DNA of 64,000 nucleotides, from positions 248,001 to 312,000 of the forward strand of contig MU867100.1 in the NCBI GenBank assembly GCA_033725935.1, written 5' to 3'. The notes under the pieces were generated by a model. That model saw only the letters and a list, made by a program, of their open reading frames with translations. It was not told where the DNA came from and made no database searches. Each line of letters opens with the position of its first letter. Positions within the stretch are counted from its first letter, which is position 1. This DNA comes from Cladorrhinum sp. PSN259 (taxonomy: Eukaryota > Ascomycota > Sordariomycetes > Sordariales > Podosporaceae). This document shows, piece after piece, positions 56,501 to 64,000 of this stretch. Made by a program: the position numbers and the translations under genes.

Positions 56501-57947
56501 ATCAGGCAAACCGATCCACACATCGAAGAGGATTAGCCTTGACCCTCCTACGAAGCCGAGCCGACAGTGTATGACAAACGTTCAACCCCAATGACACTCA
56601 GAAAACATCGGTGGTCAGTGTCTCACGATCAGTCCGGGTGCAGTTGAGACCACTCTGCCATCTTGAAGGATCGCTACGACCGATTGAGCGGCGGGTTTCC
56701 TGTTTCAGACAATGCATGCTGATTCGCTCATCCGTGTTTTAACAAATGCAGAAATCAGCAACGGATATCCCAAGGTTGCAATACCGTGGATTGCCACCAA
56801 CCTGGAAGACGGCACAATGAACAAATGCAGCTGAAAAGTGCATCATTTCAGCAGGAGAAGTACTGTACCTGGTGGTGTTGATTGGCTCGCCAGCGCAAAT
56901 CAGGCGCGGATCAGGCAAGAACGTTGGAATGAAGTCAGTAGTTCTGTGCAGCTCTCGGCAATAGAGGCGTCAAAGATGAGCCAGACGGGAACTCGGCGTG
57001 ATGGGCGACATGACGGGATATTAGGGTAGACAACCAGCATCTCAGTTGCCCCCCACAAAAAGAATCAGATGCACATTTAATTTGCTGAGAATTTGGAAAC
57101 TTCTATTTATCCTTTCTCTCGCAATGCTGAGAGCGAACAAAAGTCGTTTAACAATGCGTCTCCCGCTCCTTCCAAGTCTGTGACAGCAAACGCCCTAGAC
57201 TAGGACTCAAGAACCCCACTTGCCACTGCATCCGAACCATTTATTAACTTCACATTTCGATGGCATCAACTGCATTTTGAACCCCGTTCCAGCTCTCAAT
57301 TTAAGCTCGCTATCCCCCAGGATTTCGCGGTAATCTACACATCTTCGTCCGGAAAGATCCAAAGCAGAAGACCAAGCGGCTTACTTCAAACGAGCCTGAA
57401 TCGGGAAGTCAAGAATATCTGGGCTCCCTCGTATCTCTCTACTTTACCCGAAACCCCTCTAAATAGTCATCCAATGTTGCAGCATCAGAATTGGAGCCAA
57501 CGAGGTGCCGCCACCTCTGTTAAGGACTTCCGTACATACAATAACTCTCACTAACCCATGCGTCAAACATCATCACTCCTTGAACAAAATCATTTCTCAT
57601 CATGAAAGCTTTGACTGTATGTAACATGTACTGATTACAGACTTACTGTGATGAAGAAATAACTAAGAAATGATTATTAGGACATGGTAGAAAATAAATG
57701 ATTCCGCCTTTCTCTTTTTGCTTTCTGTAATTTGGGACCCTTCGAACAACATACTGGTATATCAGCGACCAGCAACATCTCGTACTTTTAGTACCGAATT
57801 TCAACCATTGTGATGCCGATCACCATCGGCATATCTTCCTCCTGAATTCTTTTGTTCGTCTCTCTAATCAGTCAACGAAGAGTCGACTTCCTCCCTTCAA
57901 GTCAGTGTTGCCGCACGGACTGGCATAAACCTCATCCATGACGAGGT
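53554..57947. other. 4.4-kb gene-poor interval
   Basis: No gene could be supported. A minus-strand frame at 54162-54422 contains protein-like segments (FFPTFEHRLFFIEDN, HGWLLVGMSNEGKL), but it starts at GTG and lacks convincing partners. A perfect-stem inverted repeat lies at 56149-56179 and is listed separately. Confidence 0.45.
56149..56179. repeat. Short near-perfect inverted repeat (hairpin)
   Basis: CCAGGATCCCCCGT is followed by a 2-nt spacer and its near-exact reverse complement with one extra G. The resulting stem is about 14 bp and very GC-rich. There is no gene end nearby that would make it a terminator. Confidence 0.75.
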
Positions 57948-58455
57948 CTATTCCTTGGTTGTTGAGGGGTCGCGACTATCGGTCTCAGCTGACTTGGTCG
58001 ATGAACTGTCGTCTTCATCACTGATGATGGCTTGCTCCGGGCAGCTGCCTTGTGTCACAAGGGCTTGTATCATGCGATTACTGACGGTGGGCGCTGGAAG
58101 GTTTTGGGCTGCTGGTGGCGGAAGCCCGTGAAAAAACCTCGGGCCGGTCCGCTGGTTCCTTTGCGCTTCAAGCCAGTTCTCCGTCTCCAATTCCCGAATG
58201 GCTTGCGAGATTGGTGATGGCGGGAGCGTCGAATACCTGTGGTTTCTGGTTAGCTCAACCAGATTTCTCTCCCTCCCTTGCAAGTACATACCCATCAGAA
58301 TGGGTGCCAGTTGAGGCCGGGGCTCCATTCGGGCCTGGCGTAGCAGACGCACTGCTGATACTTCTGTCCCCATTGTGGCGAGTATCACTGACACCATTGG
58401 CATTGTCGGCTAGATATGGTGCTTCCGCGTACTGACTACCGCTATTTGACGACAT
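57948..58455 (-). CDS. Uncharacterised two-exon small protein
   Basis: Exons 58455-58292 and 58236-57948, 150 aa. The 55-bp intron (GTATGT, GAGCTAACC branch, CACAG) preserves phase and joins GTHSDG to YSTLPPSPISQAIREL. The protein is hydrophilic: MSSNSGSQYAEAPYLADN at the start, a Ser/Ala/Pro-rich segment, one likely helix (ISQAIRELETENWLEAQRNQR), a Pro-rich FFHGLPPPAAQNLPAP segment, then NRMIQALVTQG. It ends in an acidic Ser/Asp tail (SDEDDSSSTKSAETDS) that resembles a CK2 phosphorylation target. No domain or signal peptide is recognised. It stands alone in a gene-poor region. Confidence 0.6.
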
Positions 58456-61400
58456 ATTGTGGGCTAGTCGTGGGCGGGTGGAATATTATTTGTTGTTGGA
58501 AGTTTGCGTGAGTTATCTGGAGTCGATACTGTTTCTTGGACGCGTTCTAGGACGACATCCAACCGCAGTGGGAAGTTGTCGATAGAATCGAGTTACGATC
58601 AGATTCTGGAGGTGCCCTCGAGGGGATCGTGAGTGTTATGCGATGGTGACCAGGAAGACAGGAGCACCGGACCACAGCCCTTGATCGTAATGAACGAACC
58701 GTGTCTGGCTGTTTGTTGGAATATACCCAGAAGAGGAACCTGAGGGATAAGTAAAAGTGGGCCCTGTACAACCAGAAGATACCCTATGGTTCATCTATCA
58801 ACATGGACTGTACTGGTCGCCTCAAATTCTGATGGGATGTCGAGTTCTCGGCTAGATACATCAATAGAGAAGCATGTCGCCTCATGCTTGGGTACAGATG
58901 TCGCTTATAAGGAGTTGGGTTCAACGGGGATTGGTGGGAGTATGATTAAGGAGGTGCGAGAGCATGCGCCTGATCATCAAAAACTAGGGACCCCCAGGAT
59001 GGGTGCCGTCGTGGCAGCATTGTCGATGGATCTGGTATCGGGTTCCTGCAGTCCAGTCATCTGTGGCCGGCGGGGCGTGTTTGATTTGCTAGGCTTAGCT
59101 CTGCAGATGGGACCATTCATTGCGAGGGTTGAGGAGCCGTACATGAAAGATTCTGCTCGATATGTTTTCTTCACTTGAGGTCGGAAATTCTATGTCTGTC
59201 ACCTGTACGGCTCATGAAGAGAGGAAGTAGAGGATGATCTTGCCACACGTCTTCGGTTCCCAACCCCGACATCCGCAGATTCTGGTTATACGGGCTTATA
59301 GATGTGCATAGGGCTAGAACACCTGTTCAAACATACATCTCCCTGATCCTCATTCGCTCCTTGACGAAGTACCTGCTGGGGAGGGAACGGGCGGCAGGCG
59401 CTTGGGGCTGGACTTTTTGAGAAAAACCTTAGCGCGCTGCTGGGTAATGAGCGAACTTACTACGGCACAGCATGTCGGAGACAGAGACATCTGGGTTTCT
59501 CTCCACCCCCGACACCCCTTAAGGCACGCCACCCGGTAACTCTGAAGAGCCAAGCAGATCCACGAACAATTACAACTCCCGTTTTGAGGAGATACCACTT
59601 GCTGTGCTCTTTTTTTAGAGTGGCGCGTGATCATACCTGCAATCGGTTATCTTAGCAGTTGGGATACTCGATCATGCTTCCCCTCAAGTTGGTTCTCAAG
59701 GCAACCATCAACCGGAGGGTTAAAAAGAACGGCAACCCGCTGATGGGCACTTTTGCCGAGACACCACTGGAGAGGTTTCCCAGGAATAGATGTCGATGGA
59801 GACATCTTCGATAGATTGTCTCAGAGTAATAACATGTATGGCGAAGGTCAAACCAACGCTTCGAAAATATATGCAGAGACCCGAGGTTCTGGAGCGGGGC
59901 CGTCAATCAAGGTATGTCTTGTCTTTTGTGTCGTTGTCACGTCCCGATGCACTGCCATGTTACCGACCGATGTCGTGGGACGCGGCCTCGTGCTTTGTGT
60001 CTGTGAGACACGGGAGTGATTCAAAGAGTGACAGAGCTAAGTGGGTTTGTACCTTCAAGATTGGATCACAATGAAGTGGTTTGCTCTGTCCAGAAATAAT
60101 GGGATGGTCGATTCTGTTTGGAGGCACCACAGCCTTGTTTTCTGCCCCAGCAATTTGTGGCGTGGCTCGATGTGGGGGACAGCTGCCCAACATCTTGCAC
60201 GGACAAGAGGTTTTTGGTTACCAATCTTTCAGAAGGTTATCGGAAAGAGTGAGACATTATTCTTCTCTCTTCCGTGAAGCCGTTTGTCTGGCCATTGTAG
60301 CGGTCTCGACTCCGAGAAGCGCACTGCACATAATATGTCGATCAGTGCATAGGTATTGGAGGAGGTAAGAAGGGGAGGGTGAATCTCTGGTATTATTCGT
60401 CTGGCTACGCATGCTCCCAGCCTGGTGCCCGTCAATCCGAGCACCGCTGCAACGTTAATAATCGGTAAAATTCTCCTATTGCACCAAGAGTCCAAGACGC
60501 CCTGATAGTTAGAAATTGGCCCCTTTCTGGGCATGATGCAGGACACATCCGTCGCTGTTGTTGTTTTATTATGATCACTTACCACGCAGTTCATACTCAC
60601 CATGCGTAGCGAGTTCAGCTTCTCTGCAACACTAACAAAAAGGTACCTGGTACCTGCAGCATGAATCTTGGTTGACGCCATAGACAGCCGTATCCGTTGC
60701 TGTTTATGCATGTCGCCTTTCTGAAGTTAGAAAGGACACGAGCTCCTCCTGCCTGACACTTAGCTTGGATCAGGACCCTGGAGCTTTGGAGTCTCATAGA
60801 AAAAGGGGCGCCACAGACGCAGATGAGGCTTGCACGTCGCGTTTGCCCTCTTTTTGGCAGTGTCTACACCGAGACTACCCGAAGCCAATGCAAGTCGAAG
60901 ACAGCGAGAAAGGGGAGGCGGGGTGCGTCTTGGATAACTGCAGAATTTCCCTGGCCACTAATTGGACCAGCACAGAATCGTTTCGGAGATGCAATCGCCC
61001 GGCCAACATTCAGTCACCCATTCATTTACTTCAACCCCGAGGACCAATCAATTATCAACCCTCTTTCGCACGGCAGAGGATCACCAACATGCCTGAAACT
61101 CAACTTATTCACCGCTACTCTCGATAATGTCATGTCGTATCCACGGTGTCAACTCGCATAGGTAGTACATTGGGGTTGATGCATTCATTCGAGGATGGAT
61201 CAAACGGTTACCTGCATGCTGCCTCTTCCCTCATCTCCATTACCAACATACTCTCCCATGTGATCATATCAGCTGTCTGTATCCGAAACTTGAAAGGGGA
61301 TGGGCTCATACCTTGCCGTTATTAAAGACTCGTGTTTTCTTTTGAATTATCGCAGCTCTTTCCGGTTGTGGTTCTGGGCGCATCAGATTGATGCAAGCAG

Positions 61401-64000
61401 CCGCAACCGCCCCGGGGCTACGACGGCGAACGGCTCTCGTGAGCTGATCATCAACAGGTTTGTTGATTACCCCTGAACCAAACATTGGCAATTGCTCACT
61501 CGCAAGGATATGCCGGTTTGTGGATGACAATGCCAATTGTTTTGTCGGTACATCCTGTTTTCGAGTCGTCCTGTTGCCAAAAGTGCCAACCTCGTCAAGG
61601 AGTATTCTCCCACCACCCACCCCCTCCCCCTCTTCGTCTTTGATATTTCTCTATGATGTTGCACTGCAGTTATCATCCAGGGGGGGGGGGGGGATTGATA
61701 CAATGGAGCCCCACTGTCATGTTGAGCTTACTGGAGTGAGTGGTGGGCGTGGGAATCTACCGTAGGTACTCGAGATCCAAGTCACTCGCTGCTTAAGCGG
61801 GCAAAAAGCTTGGCTTGCATCTGGATTTCATTTCGGAAGTGATGAGATTGAGCAAAAATCAATTTCAAAAAAAACATGCTAGTTCCTTCTACCACAGTAT
61901 GTCCGAACTGCTACTTTGTATGCATGTCTTTTGCACAACGGGGAATTGAAATGACAAGGATTTGATGGGGTTTTGGATGGTGGGATTCCACAAGCGATCC
62001 CAACATTCTGGAATGAATTTTTTGGACCCCACCCAAGCCGGGCCGAGCCTGAGTGGAAGAAACCTGGGGTTGGACTTGCCAGCTAGCGTGGTTCCGCCGT
62101 GGGTCTTTCAAGGTGACGGAATGTTTGCTCCTTGTGGGGATGTCGTTGGGACAGGGTTCGTCTCCAAGACTTGGACTTGAAGTGCATTCGGATTGCGCCG
62201 ACATGGAATCTTGTTCAGCCCATCAAGAGCGTCACCGGTCATTCCAGTGACAGCCAATCAAGCCCATGTCAGCGAGCGAACCATTCAAGTCCCTGGCAGC
62301 CAGCGATCCCGGTCATCGTTGCAATTTTCTTTTTCCCTTGGCGAGCCGTTTTAGGTTGGGGAAATCGGGTTGCGGTCTTCTGATTTCTGTTTTTCTCCAT
62401 GTTTCTTTAGTGTCCTTTTCACCTTCAGCTCGACGACGATCTTATTTCGCAGTGTTTGCTGGCAATGCGACGCTAACCGCCTGCAAGATGAAAGTTTTTA
62501 CGTCAGTGTACACTCCAGCGTATCACAGAATTCTGATGAACCCCCTCGGCAGTCATAGTCACTCCCCAATCCTGACTCTCGCACAAGAGAGCTTATTGAC
62601 TCTTAGGGTTCCCAAATCTAGTGTAGAGTAGCGCCACACTGAATGGTGGTGTGGAGAGGCACGGACGCGGGATGGGGTGACTTCTAGAATTTCCATTTTC
62701 TAGTTTTGTCCTGGTCCACGGGTTCTATCTGAATGTATGGGGCACAGCAGACGTTTGGGACGTGGGGTAATATCGCCGACTGAAAGGCGCTAATATGGCA
62801 CTACCCGGTATGTCGGTCCAATGCAGAGCTAACTGCGTGGATACTGCATGCTGAATGTGGTTCTACTGTAGTCAGGCGGGACGATGGATGAGGGTCTGGC
62901 GTTGGATGGATTGGAAAACTGCAAAGCGAGTGCGTTGCAGTCTTCATCGATGATCATTGTGGAGTAATTGCAGGCTTACCGGGCAATCTGACCTAACTTT
63001 TGTACCCAGATCTAGGAAATCTATCGTCACATGTGTTCCTAGTGGTGTATAGCTAGTCTAGGTGCCTAATGTACGCCAGAAACTGGAAATCTCGTTTCTT
63101 CCCAATTGTTTGGATTGACAAAAATCCGCTCGGGCCCGAGTTTTCGGTGAAAATTTCCGTCTTTGATCTGTTAGGGACTTGAGGGAATCAGGGGTTATCC
63201 TAGCTTTGATCTGTCACCCGCGAGCCAAGCTGTTTGTTCCCTGCTAGCCGGGGCGTTTTGGGACTGGCATCCTGCGCCCGCTAGACTGCAGCTGCTCGCA
63301 CCTCGAAAATTCGAATATCCAGGACCTTGAAACTTTAGTCGGTCGGTACAACTTCTTTCAGCTCCTGGGCACTTGAGTAGCCACCGCGGAACAAAAAAAT
63401 CCCGGCAAAAACAGTGTCTCGCCATATGCTTCTTCCCGCGCATCGAGAGACTCGAAGGGCCGTGGGGGTTTGTGAGACAAGATTGAACCTCGCACCACAA
63501 TTCTCAACAAGAGAATATTTGAGGAGCTGAGGGAGGCGTTCTTGATGACCGAGATCTTGTCTAGACTTAGCCTCAGGGGCTGCGTCAGAGTCTGAAGACG
63601 TGGGGGTTGAAGATTTCCGAAAGCTCGACGCCCCGAAGTGATCGAAGTGCCCTAGAAACCGTGGGGTGCGTCGTACCGGCAGTCGCGCCGGCATCAAGCC
63701 CCTGAACGTCGCGAGGAAGTAGCGCAAATGCGGTGAAGGCGCCTTTAGACCCCCACGCACATCGGTAACGACACCATGGACAGTCGTTGTTGATGGCTTT
63801 GTGCAATGTCAAGGCAGCCAGGAGACGGCAGCATTAGCAAATTCCCAGGTAGGTGACAGAATTGCCAAATGTTGGCGTGGTTGAAGTCGTACCAGTGTAC
63901 GTACCAGAAAACAAAACAACAGGATCCCAACATTCGGCGATCGCTCGGCCGCATTTATGACGGTACACACTAACAGGAACGGCAGCAGAAAGCCACCGCC
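58456..64000. other. 5.5-kb gene-poor right end
   Basis: No gene could be supported over this stretch. The longest plausible frame is 130 codons with an ATG at 58786 and no recognisable domain. A 14-nt G run lies at 61680-61693. Base composition is not obviously A/T-rich, so this is not a typical heavily RIP-mutated block. Confidence 0.45.
61680..61693. repeat. 14-nt G homopolymer
   Basis: A run of 14 G within non-coding DNA. Confidence 0.85.

Noticed and set aside
58786..59178. 130-codon plus-strand frame with ATG (starts MVHLSTWTVLVASN)
   Set aside because: No recognisable domain, signal peptide or intron; cannot be separated from chance, though expression data could rescue it.
1..64000. 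CRISPR arrays, prophage, rRNA or 5S rRNA genes
   Set aside because: No regularly spaced direct repeats, phage genes or rRNA sequence were recognised; the gene content and introns are eukaryotic.

Overview
The window is nuclear DNA from a filamentous ascomycete (Pezizomycotina, most likely a Sordariomycete). It has single-gene transcription units on both strands and short introns, mostly 52-94 bp, with GTRNGT-like donors, CTAAC/CTGAC branch sites and YAG acceptors. It also has a fused ARG5,6-type arginine gene and fungal housekeeping families. There are no operons, CRISPR arrays, rRNA or convincing tRNA genes. Coding boundaries were worked out by hand from splice signals and reading phase. Several single open frames run into introns or begin at non-ATG codons, and these were corrected.

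Layout. 0-5.2 kb: the 3' end of EMC1 and a superfamily 1 helicase. 5.2-9 kb: empty. 9-21 kb is the gene-dense part: an Och1-like glycosyltransferase, an AIG2-like protein, a mitochondrial acyl-CoA synthetase, a small secreted cysteine-rich protein, a short-chain dehydrogenase, a Tcd1/2-type tRNA dehydratase and an RNA 3'-phosphate cyclase. 21-34 kb: mostly non-coding, with an uncharacterised three-exon protein, two weak gene candidates, a coding minisatellite and a MITE-like inverted repeat. 34-49 kb: quinolinate phosphoribosyltransferase (NAD synthesis), a decayed terpene synthase, arginine-6, synaptobrevin, mitochondrial ribosomal protein uS14m and an Arb2-domain protein. 49-64 kb: gene-poor, with two uncharacterised two-exon genes and simple repeats.

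Most intact genes are conserved housekeeping functions: ER membrane protein insertion, glycosylation, tRNA and RNA end metabolism, NAD and arginine synthesis, mitochondrial translation and exocytosis. They do not form one pathway. The accessory elements are the secreted six-cysteine protein (effector-like), the terpene synthase pseudogene (relic of secondary metabolism), the SF1 helicase with a variant motif II, the repeat elements and the orphan genes. I found no clear undescribed multi-gene system. The best leads are the secreted protein, the terpene synthase relic, the inverted-repeat element and the orphan three-exon gene.
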